A stretch of DNA of 64,000 nucleotides from Rhodothermus marinus (GCF_009936275.1 NZ_AP019797.1:363501-427500); one strand, 5' to 3'. Counted from the stretch's first letter, positions 35,218 to 45,282 are shown. Notes: a model not told the origin generated them from the sequence alone. Program-made: numbers and translations.

Positions 35218-37884
35218 ATGACCGGACTTGTAACGCGTGGCGCGGGTTGGATCGGGCTGCTCCTGCTGCTGAGTACCCTTCCGCTTCGGGCGCAGACGAC
35301 GGGAAAGATCGTCGGGCGCGTGACCGACGCCCAGACCGGTGAGCCGTTGCCCGGTGTGAACGTGGTGATCCTGGAGACACAGCAGGGCGCTTCGACCGAC
35401 GCCGACGGCTACTATGTCATCCTGAACGTACGGCCGGGCACCTACACGCTCCGGGCCTCCATGGTCGGCTTTACGCCGCAGGTGGTGCAGGAGGTGCGCG
35501 TGCAGATCAACCTGACCACCGAAGTCAACTTCACGCTCCAAGAGGAGACGATCACCGGCCAGGAGGTGGTGATCACGGCCACGCGCCCGCTGGTGCAGCG
35601 CGACCTGACGGCCACGGCGGCGGCCGTCTCCCGCGAAGAACTGGCCGTGTTGCCCGTGGAGAACTTCACGGACGTGGTGAACCTGCAGGCGGGCGTCGTG
35701 GAGGGCCATTTCCGGGGCGGCCGGATCGGGGAGGTGGCCTACCTGGTCGATGGCGTTCAGATCAACGACGTTTACGATCGCTCCTTTGCCTTCCAGGTCG
35801 AAAACAACGCGATCCAGGAGATCGAGGTCATCACCGGGACCTTCAACGCCGAGTACGGAAGCGCTCAGTCCGGTGTGGTCAACATCGTGACCCGCGAGGG
35901 AAGCGAGCGCTATCAGGGGTCGCTGGGCGGCTACGTGGGCGACTACCTGACGACGGCTACCGACCTGTTCATGGGACTGGAGCGCATCTCGCCGCTCCAT
36001 GCCCGCTCGATCCAGGGAGACCTGAGCGGCCCGCTGATTCCGGGCTATTCGAACGTAACCTTCTTTGTGGCGGGGCGCTATGTGCACAACGACGGCCACC
36101 TGTACGGCCGGCGGATCGTGTTGCCGGTCGATCAGGACGATCCTCGTGCGCAGTACGTGACGGTCGATGGCCGCCAGGTCTTCGTGCCGGCGCTGGGCGA
36201 CTCGGCGCTGGTGCCCATGAACTGGAGCGAGCAGCACACGCTGCAGGCCAAGCTGACGGCCCGCCTCTTCGGACAGCATAAGCTGACGCTCAGCGGGCTC
36301 TGGCAGGGCGATCGGGGCAAGAACTACAACCACCTGTTTCGCTACAACCCGGACGGCACGCCGACGGTCTACGGCCGCTCGCGCTCGTTACTGGCCACCT
36401 ACACGCACATCTTCTCGTCGCGCACGTTTGCGGAGCTGAAAGGCGCCTATTTCACCAACGAAGTGCGAGAATACGTCTACGAAGATCCCCTGGACCCCCG
36501 CTATCCGCGCGACGATGCGTTGCGGCTGCTGGGCGGCAACTTCTCGTTCTACCGGGGCGGTGCCATCATGCGGCATTTCCGGCGCAAAACCGAGACGTTT
36601 ACGGCCCGCTTCGACATCACAAGCCAGGTGACGTTGCGCCATCAGATGAAGGCCGGCGTGGAGTTCAAGCAGCACACGCTCACGGTGCGCGACTTCGAGG
36701 TCAAGCGCAACCCGTCGACGGGCTTCCAGCCGGCCATTCCCCCGGTGCACACGCCCGACCACGTCTACTACCACAAGCGACCGATCGAGCTGAGCGCCTA
36801 CGTGCAGGACAAGATGGAATTCGATTACCTGGTGGTAAACGTGGGGCTCCGGTTCGATTTCTTCGATCCGCGGGCCGAAGTGCTGGAGGATTTCAGTCGG
36901 CCACGCACCTCTCCGCGCCGTCCGGCTCCGGTACGCTGGCAGCTTTCACCACGGCTGGGCCTGTCGTTCCCGATCAGCCAGAACGGCGCCGTGCGACTGG
37001 CCTACGGGCATTTCTTCCAGATGCCCGCCTTCGACTACCTGTACACGAACGCCGACTACATCTACGATCCGGAACGCGGCCTGAGTCGGGCTTTCGGCTA
37101 TGCCGGCCTGGAGCCCGAGCAGACTGTCGCCTACGAAATCGGCCTGCAGCAGGCGTTTTCCGAATTGATCGGGCTGAATCTGGTGCTCTATTACAAAGAC
37201 ATCCGCAACCTGCTGAGCACCCGGATCGAGGTCATTGCACCGGGCTTCGACGAGCCGTTCCAGCTCGAAAAGTACGGCCGTTACGTGAACCGGGACTACG
37301 GACAGGTCAAGGGCTTTCTGGTGTCGCTGGAACGGCGCATGGCCGGCGGCTTCGGACTCGGCATCGACTACACCTTCCAGATTGCCCGGGGCAATGCGAG
37401 CGACCCGCGGGCCGTGCTCATCGACGAAATGTCGGGCATCGAGCCGGAAAAGCAACTGGTACCGCTCGACTGGGACCGGCGCCATCAGCTCAATACGAGC
37501 CTGACCGTGGGCGAGGCGGGGCGCTGGACCGTGACGCTGGTGGGGCGTCTGGGGTCCGGACTTCCCTACACGCCATCGATCGCCGACGAACGCATCGGCG
37601 TGGAAAACTCGGCCCGGCGGCCCGGCTTCGTGCAATTCGATCTGTACGCCAGCCGTCTCTGGAAGCTCGGCCCCGTCGGTGTGCAGCTTTTCGCTCGGGT
37701 TTACAACGTGTTCGACCATCGTAACGAAATCCAGGTGTACACCGATACCGGCCGCGCTTTTCCGAACCTGCGCTACTACTCCGGTGAGCCGCAGGGATTG
37801 AATTCCAAAGAAGAATTCCTCCGGCGGCCCGACTTCTACTCGGCGCCGCGGCTGGTCAACATCGGCATGAACGTAACCTTTTAG
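35218..37884 (+). CDS. TonB-dependent receptor of the glycan island
   Basis: The 888-residue outer-membrane transporter has a signal peptide (residues 1-26), a carboxypeptidase-type domain at about 28-105 (KIVGRVTDAQTGEPLPGVNVVI), a plug at about 115-230 (YLVDGVQINDVYD, VEVITGTFNAEYGSAQSG), and a beta-barrel ending in NIGMNVTF with the C-terminal Phe. It resembles the receptor at 228-3143 in layout and also lacks a SusD partner. Next come a large secreted protein and a PorV-like protein in tight succession. Given the downstream glycosidases, the substrate is probably an oligosaccharide, by inference from position. Confidence 0.94.
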   Translation: MTGLVTRGAGWIGLLLLLSTLPLRAQTTGKIVGRVTDAQTGEPLPGVNVVILETQQGASTDADGYYVILNVRPGTYTLRASMVGFTPQVVQEVRVQINLTTEVNFTLQEETITGQEVVITATRPLVQRDLTATAAAVSREELAVLPVENFTDVVNLQAGVVEGHFRGGRIGEVAYLVDGVQINDVYDRSFAFQVENNAIQEIEVITGTFNAEYGSAQSGVVNIVTREGSERYQGSLGGYVGDYLTTATDLFMGLERISPLHARSIQGDLSGPLIPGYSNVTFFVAGRYVHNDGHLYGRRIVLPVDQDDPRAQYVTVDGRQVFVPALGDSALVPMNWSEQHTLQAKLTARLFGQHKLTLSGLWQGDRGKNYNHLFRYNPDGTPTVYGRSRSLLATYTHIFSSRTFAELKGAYFTNEVREYVYEDPLDPRYPRDDALRLLGGNFSFYRGGAIMRHFRRKTETFTARFDITSQVTLRHQMKAGVEFKQHTLTVRDFEVKRNPSTGFQPAIPPVHTPDHVYYHKRPIELSAYVQDKMEFDYLVVNVGLRFDFFDPRAEVLEDFSRPRTSPRRPAPVRWQLSPRLGLSFPISQNGAVRLAYGHFFQMPAFDYLYTNADYIYDPERGLSRAFGYAGLEPEQTVAYEIGLQQAFSELIGLNLVLYYKDIRNLLSTRIEVIAPGFDEPFQLEKYGRYVNRDYGQVKGFLVSLERRMAGGFGLGIDYTFQIARGNASDPRAVLIDEMSGIEPEKQLVPLDWDRRHQLNTSLTVGEAGRWTVTLVGRLGSGLPYTPSIADERIGVENSARRPGFVQFDLYASRLWKLGPVGVQLFARVYNVFDHRNEIQVYTDTGRAFPNLRYYSGEPQGLNSKEEFLRRPDFYSAPRLVNIGMNVTF

Positions 37885-37891
37885 TGCGGGC

Positions 37892-40800
37892 ATGATGCGG
37901 GTATCTGCAGGACGGTTCTGGGGGATCGGATTGCTGGCAGGCTGGCTGCTGGCCGTGCCGTCGCTGGCGCAGCGCACGCCCGATCCGAACAAAGGCGACC
38001 CCCGGCTGACGCAGTGGGGGATCATGGACGGAAACCGGGTGCGCACGCTCTATGCCAACCACGGCGAGGTGGCCCGCTGGCCCGATCAGCCTTCCGGCGA
38101 GTGGCCCAAGGGCTCCGGTCACTCCTACGTGGACGGCGTGGCGCTGATCGTCTCGGCGCGGACGCAGGACAGCCAGGGCCGCACGATCTACCCCATGAGC
38201 ACGAACTACCGGGAGTTCATCGACCGCGACCCGGTCACCAAGCTTCCCTGGGGCTGGGCCCCGCTCCCCGGCTATTCGAATCCGCGCCAGTCGTCGCCGG
38301 CCCGCAGCGACGACCCGAGCACCTGGCCGGCCGAGTGGCCCGATCGCCCCATCGAATGGGCAGGCTACTGGAACGGCTACTTCGGCCGGGGCATCATGAA
38401 CGCCGACCTGGAGACCTATTTCGTCTTCGACGACGCGCACGACTTCGAGTGGACGCAACCACCCCACCGGTTCTTCCCGTGTCGGAATGATACCACACGC
38501 GGTGGGCTCGGTATGGAGGTGGCCGCGCGTGGCTTCCAGTGGACGCATGTGCTGGCCCAGGATGTCATCTTCTGGCACTACGAGATCACGAACGAATGCG
38601 ACGTTTTCTACCCGGACATTTTCTATGCCCAGTACATCGACTGGGGCGTGGGCGGCACCGACGATTCGGGTGATGACGAAGGGGCCTACAACACGCGGCT
38701 CGATCTGGCCTTCGCCTGGGACTTCGACGGCATCGGCACGCCGGGCCAGTGGGGACCGGTGGGCGTTGCAGGATATGCCTTCCTGGAGTCGCCCGGTAAT
38801 CACACAGATGGCATCGACAACGACCAGGACGGCATCACCGACGAGCGGCGCGACAGTGGTCCCGGTCAGCTCATCGAAGGTCAGGAAAACATCCGGGCCT
38901 ATCTGGAGCAGCATTACAACCTGCAGGACTTCGAACGCTTCTACGGGCCGCTGGAATTGCGTCCGGCCTACCGGGCAGGGCGCTGGTGGACGAGCGACGA
39001 GAACCTGACCTGGGTGGGTTTCACCGACCTGAACGGGAACGGCATCTGGGATCCGGGCGAGCCCACTAACGACGACTGCGGCGAGGACGGGGTCTGTCCG
39101 GGCGATCCGGGCTACAACGGCGCCGATCGAGGCGAGACCGACGGCCGCCCCACACCCGGCGAGCGCAACTTCGACGCGACAGATAAGGACGAGTCGGACC
39201 AGATCGGCCTGACCGGCTTCGAGATTTTCGATGTGCACCGCTACGAGCTGATCGACGACGAGGAGGACTACCGGGTCTTTTCGCGCGCGTTGCCGCCGCT
39301 GGAAGACATCCTGCTCGAAGGCGGGCGCAACCTGGGCATGTTCTTCTCGTCGGGTCCTTTCCCGCTGCAGCCGGGCCAGACCGAGCGCTTCTCCATGGCG
39401 CTGCTGTTTGCCGGCCACGACTTCACGGACCCGCGCAACATGGAGAATACGTCGCTGGCCCGGAAGAAAGAGACCGTGCAGCAGATCTACAACGCGAACT
39501 ATCAGTTTGCGCGGCCGCCCGATAAGCCCACGCTCATTGCCATTCCGGGCGACCGTCAGGTAACGCTCATCTGGGACGACGTGGCCGAGCGCTCGTTCGA
39601 TCCATTCCTGCGCGAGAACGACTTCGAGGGCTATCTGATCTACCGCTCCAGCGAACCCAATTTCAACGAGAACTTCCTGATCACCGATGCCTACGGCACG
39701 CTGACCTACCGGAAGCCGATCGCACAGTTTGACCTGAAGAACGGCATTCGCGGGCTTCATCCGGTGGCCGTCAACGGCGTGCACTTCAACCTGGGCAACG
39801 ACACGGGCCTGCGGCACGTCTACGTCGATCGCGACGTGCAGAACGGCCAGACCTACTACTACGCCGTGGTGGCCTACGACCGGGGCTATGTGGCCCGCGA
39901 CGAAAACGGCAACATCGTGGTAGATCCCGAGGGCTTCATCCGGGGCATTGCGCCGAGCCTGACCACGGCCACGATCAAGACCGACCTGGCCGGACAGGTG
40001 GTTTCGCTTGACATCAACACGGCCGTGGTGACGCCCCGGGCGCCGGCGGCCGGCTACGTACCCCCCGAAGTGACTGCGTTCGAGCGTCAGACGATCGGCA
40101 CGGGCTCGATCGATCTGCAACTGGCCGCACCCGAGGCCGTGCAGGAAGGCGCCACCTACGAGGTGGTGTTCGAGAATCCGTTGCTCTGGCAGAATGCGCC
40201 GGAGGTCAACTACCGCGTGCAGCGTGAGACGGGCGAGGTGCTCCGGGAGGGGACGCTGCGGGCGGGACTGAACGAACTGGCCGTGCTGGAAGGCGGCTGG
40301 GTGCTGACGCTCGATGAGCCGGCCGGCGTCAGCATCGACGGTAGCTCACTGACTTTCACCGACGAGCAGACGACCTACGCGGGCATCGTGCAGCCGGCTT
40401 CGACCAGCTCGGTGGTGGGCACGGCCCGGTACGTGCCGCTCCCGGCCGATTTCGAAGTGCATTTTACCGAGACGTTCGCCGATACGTCGTTGCGGCTGGC
40501 GCTGGGTATGCGGCAGATCCCCACACCGTTCTACATCGAAAACCTGACCACGGGCGAACGGCAACCGTTCATCATCGTCGAAGACCGGCCCGAACTTCAG
40601 AACGGACAGTACGATCATGGTGACCTGATCATCCTGGTCATGGGCGAGACGCCTGATAGCGAGCCGCAGATGCAGGGAGGGCGCTGGCGGGCGTCCTGGG
40701 CCATTCGTTTCCTGCCACCTGACCCGGTGGCGGAGCCGGACAAACCCGACCGGCCGCCCCGGCCCGGTACGAGCTTCCGGTTCCGGACGATCAAGCCGTT

Positions 40801-41185
40801 CCAGACGGGTGACCGGATCCGGTTTACCATTCGGCCGCCGGCCTTCGACGCCAGCAAAGCGCGCCACGACCTGCGCAACATCTACGTGGTGCCGAATCCG
40901 TACGTGGCGACCAGTACGTTCGAGCCGTCGAGCGTCTACCGCATCGGCCGGGGCGAGCGGCGCATCTACTTCATGAATCTGCCGCCCGAGTGCACGATTC
41001 GCATCTACACGCTTTCGGGCCAGCATGTGCAGACGCTGGAGCATCACGGCGGCATCGACAACGGCCAGCTGGCCTGGGATCTGACCACCAAGGACGGAAT
41101 GCAGCTCGCCTACGGCGTCTACATCTTCCACGTGGAAGCGCCGGGCGTGGGCGAGTACGTCGGACGCTTTGCGGTCATCAAGTAG
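37892..41185 (+). CDS. Large secreted protein with C-terminal sorting-like domain, receptor-associated
   Basis: The 1097-residue product has a signal peptide ending near VPSLAQ. The long N-terminal part contains Asp-rich segments such as DGIDNDQDGITDERR and FTDLNGNGIWDPGEPTND, which look like calcium-binding dockerin-like or thrombospondin type 3-like loops. A fibronectin type III-like domain (PTLIAIPGDRQVTLIWDD, YLIYRSSEPNFNEN) sits at about 545-690. The C-terminus (VPNPYVATSTF, IYTLSGQHVQTL, GVYIFHVEAPG) is T9SS type A-like. I do not recognise a catalytic domain. It starts 8 bases after the receptor and ends 10 bases before the PorV gene, forming a receptor/secreted protein/PorV triad. Confidence 0.82.
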   Translation: MMRVSAGRFWGIGLLAGWLLAVPSLAQRTPDPNKGDPRLTQWGIMDGNRVRTLYANHGEVARWPDQPSGEWPKGSGHSYVDGVALIVSARTQDSQGRTIYPMSTNYREFIDRDPVTKLPWGWAPLPGYSNPRQSSPARSDDPSTWPAEWPDRPIEWAGYWNGYFGRGIMNADLETYFVFDDAHDFEWTQPPHRFFPCRNDTTRGGLGMEVAARGFQWTHVLAQDVIFWHYEITNECDVFYPDIFYAQYIDWGVGGTDDSGDDEGAYNTRLDLAFAWDFDGIGTPGQWGPVGVAGYAFLESPGNHTDGIDNDQDGITDERRDSGPGQLIEGQENIRAYLEQHYNLQDFERFYGPLELRPAYRAGRWWTSDENLTWVGFTDLNGNGIWDPGEPTNDDCGEDGVCPGDPGYNGADRGETDGRPTPGERNFDATDKDESDQIGLTGFEIFDVHRYELIDDEEDYRVFSRALPPLEDILLEGGRNLGMFFSSGPFPLQPGQTERFSMALLFAGHDFTDPRNMENTSLARKKETVQQIYNANYQFARPPDKPTLIAIPGDRQVTLIWDDVAERSFDPFLRENDFEGYLIYRSSEPNFNENFLITDAYGTLTYRKPIAQFDLKNGIRGLHPVAVNGVHFNLGNDTGLRHVYVDRDVQNGQTYYYAVVAYDRGYVARDENGNIVVDPEGFIRGIAPSLTTATIKTDLAGQVVSLDINTAVVTPRAPAAGYVPPEVTAFERQTIGTGSIDLQLAAPEAVQEGATYEVVFENPLLWQNAPEVNYRVQRETGEVLREGTLRAGLNELAVLEGGWVLTLDEPAGVSIDGSSLTFTDEQTTYAGIVQPASTSSVVGTARYVPLPADFEVHFTETFADTSLRLALGMRQIPTPFYIENLTTGERQPFIIVEDRPELQNGQYDHGDLIILVMGETPDSEPQMQGGRWRASWAIRFLPPDPVAEPDKPDRPPRPGTSFRFRTIKPFQTGDRIRFTIRPPAFDASKARHDLRNIYVVPNPYVATSTFEPSSVYRIGRGERRIYFMNLPPECTIRIYTLSGQHVQTLEHHGGIDNGQLAWDLTTKDGMQLAYGVYIFHVEAPGVGEYVGRFAVIK

Positions 41186-41194
41186 AAAACCACC

Positions 41195-42235
41195 ATGCAG
41201 ACGGGCATACGACAGGGGCAATGGCTGGCCGCGATCGGCCTGGCGCTGGTACTGGCGGTGCCGACTCGGGCACAGACCGTCTCGAAGGCGGGCACCGTGG
41301 CCGGCGACTTTCTGCAGATCGGCGTGGGCGCCCGTGCGATGGCCATGGGCGGCTCGTTCGTCGCGGCGGCCGACGACGTGTCGGCCCTTTACTGGAATCC
41401 GGCCGGGCTGGCCCACCTGGAGGGCGGCGAGGCCATGGCCGTACACAGCCGCTGGCTGGCCGACGTCAGCTTCGACTATCTGGGGGCCGCGTTGCGGCTC
41501 GGGACGCTGGGTACGCTCGGCGTCTCGGTCACAATGCTTTCGGTGCCGGACATGCTCGTGCGCACCGAAGACCGGCCGGAAGGTACCGGCGAATGGTTCG
41601 ATGCCGCCGATCTGGCCATCGGGCTGTCCTACGGCCGCTTCATTACCGACCGCTTCGCCATCGGCGCCACGGCCAAGTTCATCCAGCAGCGCATCTGGCA
41701 CAGCTCGGCCGTGGGCTTTGCCGTGGATCTGGGCGTGCAGTTCCACACCGACTTTTTCGGCGGGCTGACGCTCGGGGCGGCCGTCTACAACTTCGGCACC
41801 GACATGCGGATGAGCGGTCGGGATCTCCGCACGTTTGTCGATCCGGACCCCACCCGTGAGGGCAACAACAACCGCATTCCGGCCAATTACGAAACGGATA
41901 GCTGGAGCCTGCCGCTCAACTTTCAGTTCGGCGTAGCGCTGCGTCCAATCCAAACGCGCATGCATCAGCTGCTGCTTACGGCCGACGCACTGCATCCTTC
42001 GGCCAACTACGAAAGCGTCAACGTCGGCGTGGAGTACGGCTTTCAGCAACGGATCTTTCTGCGTGGCGGCTATCACGCGCTGTTTCTACCCGAGGCCGAA
42101 GGCGGGCTTTCGGCCGGGCTGGCCGTACATCAGGTGTTGCCCTACGCGGGCGGACTCGCCAAGCTGGAGTACGCCTACCGCGACAGCGGCCGGCTCGGTG
42201 GCGTGCATATCGTAGGCATCGGCATTACGTTCTGA
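41195..42235 (+). CDS. PorV/PorQ-family outer-membrane protein
   Basis: The 346-residue protein has a signal peptide (WLAAIGLALVLAVPTRAQ) and the family pattern FLQIGVGARAMAMGGSFVAAADDVSALYWNPAGLA, then beta strands typical of FadL-like barrels and a terminal GIGITF. It is a paralogue of the protein at 3133-4212, closer to classical PorV in its N-terminal motif. It follows the receptor and large secreted protein, and ends three bases before the sugar-binding lipoprotein of the ABC importer. A role in moving the T9SS cargo next door to the surface is plausible. Confidence 0.9.
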   Translation: MQTGIRQGQWLAAIGLALVLAVPTRAQTVSKAGTVAGDFLQIGVGARAMAMGGSFVAAADDVSALYWNPAGLAHLEGGEAMAVHSRWLADVSFDYLGAALRLGTLGTLGVSVTMLSVPDMLVRTEDRPEGTGEWFDAADLAIGLSYGRFITDRFAIGATAKFIQQRIWHSSAVGFAVDLGVQFHTDFFGGLTLGAAVYNFGTDMRMSGRDLRTFVDPDPTREGNNNRIPANYETDSWSLPLNFQFGVALRPIQTRMHQLLLTADALHPSANYESVNVGVEYGFQQRIFLRGGYHALFLPEAEGGLSAGLAVHQVLPYAGGLAKLEYAYRDSGRLGGVHIVGIGITF

Positions 42236-42238
42236 CTC

Positions 42239-43564
42239 ATGCGCCGCCTCTTCCGACATCGCTGCTGGATCGGGCTGCTGGCCGGGGTGCTCCTGCTGGC
42301 CGGCTGTCATCGTCCGGCACCGACGTCCGGACCGGAAGACGGAAAGGTGCGGCTCGTCTACTGGACGGCGCCCAACCCCGACGAGCTGGCGCTGGCCCGT
42401 GAGCTGGTGGCCGAATGGACGGCGGCCCACCCGGACGTCGAGGTGATCGTGCAGCCCATTCCGGCCGGACAGTCCAGCGAGGAGGTGCTGCTGGCCGCCG
42501 TGGCTGCGGGCACGACACCCGATCTGTGCTCGAACATCTGGCCGGGTATCGTCGAAGACTTCGTCGAGGCCGGAGCGCTCGTGCCGCTGGATCGCTTCCC
42601 GGACTTCGACTCGCTGCTCGAAGCCCGTATCCCCGAGACGGTGCGCGAGCCGTTCCGCTCCCGCGACGGGCACTTCTACCAGCTTCCCTGGAAGACGAAC
42701 CCCGTCATGATGTTCTACAACGTGCAACTATTGCGGGCGGTGGGGTTCGAGCGGCCGCCGCGCACCTACGGCGAGTACCTGGAGGCCGCCCGCCGCGTCA
42801 CGGCCGACACCGACGGCGACGGGCTCATCGACCGATGGATGGGCTACCGCGACATCCGACCCATCTGGTGGCAACGCTATTTCGACTACTATGCCTTCTA
42901 CATTGCCGCTTCGGGCGGGCGCACGCTCTTCGATCGACAGGGACGGCTGGCCGTCGATACGGCCGCTTCGAACCGGGTGTTCGATTTCTTTGCCCGCCTG
43001 TATGCCATGGGCGCCTTCCCGAAAGCCGTCTGGACCAGCGCCGGAAGCCGCTTTCTCAAAGGCCAGCTCGCCACCGACTTCACCGGCCCCTGGCACCTGA
43101 TCTGGCTGGAAAAAAACGCCCCGCCGACGCTGCGCTACGATGTGGCGCCGATTCCCGTGCCGGACGATCACGAAGGACCGGTCTACACCTATGGCGACTA
43201 CAAGAACATCGTGATCTTTTCGACCACGCGGCATCCGGACGTGGCCTGGCGGCTGGCGCGCTTCCTGGTGTCGCGCGAGGCCGACCGGCGCTTGCTGGAG
43301 CGCACGCGCCAGATCCCCGTGCGCCGGGGGCTGCTCGACGATCCATACTTCGCGTCCGTGTTTGAAAAATACCCGATCCTCCGGCGCTTTGCCGAACAGG
43401 CCGCCTACACGCGGAGCGTCGACAGTGCCCCTGATCTGAAAGAAATTCTGGACGCGTTCGCGCAGGAGTTCGAGGCGGCCGCCGTCTTCGGCGTGCGCTC
43501 ACCCGCCGAGGCAACCCGTCGTGCGTTGCGTCGCATTCAGATGATCCTGGACTGGAATGCCTGA
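42239..43564 (+). CDS. ABC sugar-binding lipoprotein (family 1)
   Basis: The 441-residue product is an extracellular solute-binding protein of the MalE/UgpB type. The lipobox LLAGC places the lipidated cysteine at residue 23. Family features include KVRLVYWTAPNPDELALAR, AGTTPDLCSNIWPG, PWKTNPVMMFYNVQLLRAVGF and YGDYKNIVIFSTTRHPDVAWRLARFLVS. A DTDGDGLIDRW loop near residue 190 resembles a calcium-binding EF-hand-like loop, which is uncommon in the family. Its stop overlaps the next permease gene by 8 bases. It delivers oligosaccharide to the permease pair. Confidence 0.95.
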   Translation: MRRLFRHRCWIGLLAGVLLLAGCHRPAPTSGPEDGKVRLVYWTAPNPDELALARELVAEWTAAHPDVEVIVQPIPAGQSSEEVLLAAVAAGTTPDLCSNIWPGIVEDFVEAGALVPLDRFPDFDSLLEARIPETVREPFRSRDGHFYQLPWKTNPVMMFYNVQLLRAVGFERPPRTYGEYLEAARRVTADTDGDGLIDRWMGYRDIRPIWWQRYFDYYAFYIAASGGRTLFDRQGRLAVDTAASNRVFDFFARLYAMGAFPKAVWTSAGSRFLKGQLATDFTGPWHLIWLEKNAPPTLRYDVAPIPVPDDHEGPVYTYGDYKNIVIFSTTRHPDVAWRLARFLVSREADRRLLERTRQIPVRRGLLDDPYFASVFEKYPILRRFAEQAAYTRSVDSAPDLKEILDAFAQEFEAAAVFGVRSPAEATRRALRRIQMILDWNA

Positions 43565-44459
43565 GCTTCGAGCGACATTACGGCGCCTGCAGATCCGCCT
43601 GCGCGGCGAGCGGAGCGGCTATGTGCTCGTGGCCCCTTACCTGCTGCACATGGCCGTGTTTTTCGGCTATCCGCTGCTGTTTGCGTTCGTGCTGATGTTC
43701 CATCGCTGGGACATCGTCACGCCCATGGAGTTCGTGGGGTTGAAGAACTTCGTGCGGCTGGTGCGGGACGATCTGTTCTTCCGGGCGCTGCTCAACACGG
43801 GCATTTTTCTGACCATCCACATCCCGCTGCAGATCATTGTGGCGCTGTTTTTTGCGGAGCTGCTGAACCGTCCGCTCAGGGGCCGGGGCTTTTTCCGGGC
43901 GACCTACTTCATGCCCGTGGTGGTTTCGGGCGTGGTTATCACGATCCTGTTTCAGCAACTGTTCGCCTTCGACACCGGCCTGATCAACCGGATGATCCGG
44001 GCGCTGGGCGGGGAGCCGGTGCCCTGGCTGGTGTCGCCGGCGCTGGCCATGCCTTCGATTGCGCTGATGGCGACCTGGAAGAACGTGGGGCTCTACATCG
44101 TGCTGTTTCTGGCCGGGTTGCAGCACATCCCGAAGCACCTGTACGAGGCGGCCGAACTGGACGGCGCCAACGCCTGGCAACGCTGGTGGCACGTGACGCT
44201 TCCCATGCTGAACCCCACGATGGTAACGGTGGTGGTGCTTTCGACGATCGGTGGATTCTCGCTGTTCATCGAACCCTACATCCTGACGGGCGGCGGACCG
44301 CTCAACGCCACGCTCTCGGCCGTGCTCTACATCTACAACCAGGCCTTCTACTTCAACCACATGGGCTATGCGGCCGCACTGGGCTTCTGCTTTGCCATTG
44401 TGATCTTCATCGTGGTGCTGCTGCAGCGACGTTTCGTGGAAACCGACACCTGGAGCTGA
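43557..44459 (+). CDS. Sugar ABC transporter permease (MalF/UgpA type)
   Basis: The 300-residue inner-membrane protein has six predicted transmembrane segments, starting with YVLVAPYLLHMAVFFGYPLLFAFVLMF. The EAA loop that contacts the ATPase reads LYEAAELDGANAWQRWWHVTLPML. It forms a heterodimer with the next permease. It overlaps the binding-protein gene and is followed three bases later by the second permease. No ATPase gene lies next to it; the MsmK/UgpC-type ATPase at 51879-53003 is the likely partner. Confidence 0.95.
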   Translation: MPELRATLRRLQIRLRGERSGYVLVAPYLLHMAVFFGYPLLFAFVLMFHRWDIVTPMEFVGLKNFVRLVRDDLFFRALLNTGIFLTIHIPLQIIVALFFAELLNRPLRGRGFFRATYFMPVVVSGVVITILFQQLFAFDTGLINRMIRALGGEPVPWLVSPALAMPSIALMATWKNVGLYIVLFLAGLQHIPKHLYEAAELDGANAWQRWWHVTLPMLNPTMVTVVVLSTIGGFSLFIEPYILTGGGPLNATLSAVLYIYNQAFYFNHMGYAAALGFCFAIVIFIVVLLQRRFVETDTWS

Positions 44460-44462
44460 ATC

Positions 44463-45272
44463 ATGCGCCGGCTGGGACTGTACCTGCTGCTCGGGATCGG
44501 ACTGGTGGTGTTCGCCTATCCGTTCGTCTGGATGGGCATCGCCACGTTCACGCCGGAGGCGGAAATTCCCGAGCTGACGCTGCTTCCGTCTCGCTGGACA
44601 CTGGACCACTACCGGCTCGTCTTCGAGCGGCTTCCGGTCTGGCGCGGGCTGCTCAACAGTCTGGTGGTGGCGCTGGCCGTGACGGCTTCGGTGCTCGTCT
44701 TTACGTCGATGGCCGCCTATGCGCTGGCCAAGCTGCACTGGCGCGGCCGCGAGACGGTCTTTTCGATCATTCTGTTCACGATGATGGTGCCGTTCCTGCT
44801 GCTGCTGATTCCGCTCTACACGCTGGTGGTGCGGCTGGGGTGGACCGACTCGCTGCTCGGGCTGATCGTGCCGTTCATGATGAACGCCACGGGCGTGCTG
44901 ATTCTGCGCCAGAGTTTTCTGACGATTCCGCGCGATCTGATCGATGCGGCCCGGATCGACGGTTGCGGCGAACTGCGCATTCTGTTTACGATCATCTGGC
45001 CGCTGTCGGTGCCGGCGCTGGTGACGGTGGGGCTGCTCACGTTCATCGGGAGCTGGAACGAGGTGCTCTGGCCCATTATCGTGGTGCGCGAGGTGCAGTG
45101 GATGACGCTCCCGCAACTGGTGGCACTCTTTGCCGTGGGCGGCGGCGCTGAAGGCCAGCTCGGTCCGCAACTGGCGGCGGCCTTCCTGCTGGCGTTGCCC
45201 ATCGTGCTGGCCTACCTGTTCTTCCAGCGCTACTTCATCCAGAGTTTTGCTACCGGTGGATTGAAAGGATAA
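44463..45272 (+). CDS. Sugar ABC transporter permease (MalG/UgpE type)
   Basis: The 269-residue inner-membrane protein has six predicted transmembrane segments, including GLYLLLGIGLVVFAYPFVWM and TVLLFTMMV-like stretches (FSIILFTMMVPFLLLLIPLY). Its EAA loop reads LIDAARIDGCGELRILFTIIWPLS. Together with the preceding permease it completes a MalFG-type translocation pathway. The next gene starts 11 bases downstream. Confidence 0.95.
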   Translation: MRRLGLYLLLGIGLVVFAYPFVWMGIATFTPEAEIPELTLLPSRWTLDHYRLVFERLPVWRGLLNSLVVALAVTASVLVFTSMAAYALAKLHWRGRETVFSIILFTMMVPFLLLLIPLYTLVVRLGWTDSLLGLIVPFMMNATGVLILRQSFLTIPRDLIDAARIDGCGELRILFTIIWPLSVPALVTVGLLTFIGSWNEVLWPIIVVREVQWMTLPQLVALFAVGGGAEGQLGPQLAAAFLLALPIVLAYLFFQRYFIQSFATGGLKG

Positions 45273-45282
45273 GGAGATGCTC

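Noticed and set aside
37856-40120. Long minus-strand open frame opposite the large secreted protein
   Set aside because: No signal, domain or start context; it is the antisense reading of a real gene.
35218-42235. SusD homologue expected next to the TonB receptor
   Set aside because: None of the neighbouring proteins shows SusD-type helical repeats or a SusD N-terminal lipoprotein layout; the partner is the large T9SS-type protein instead.
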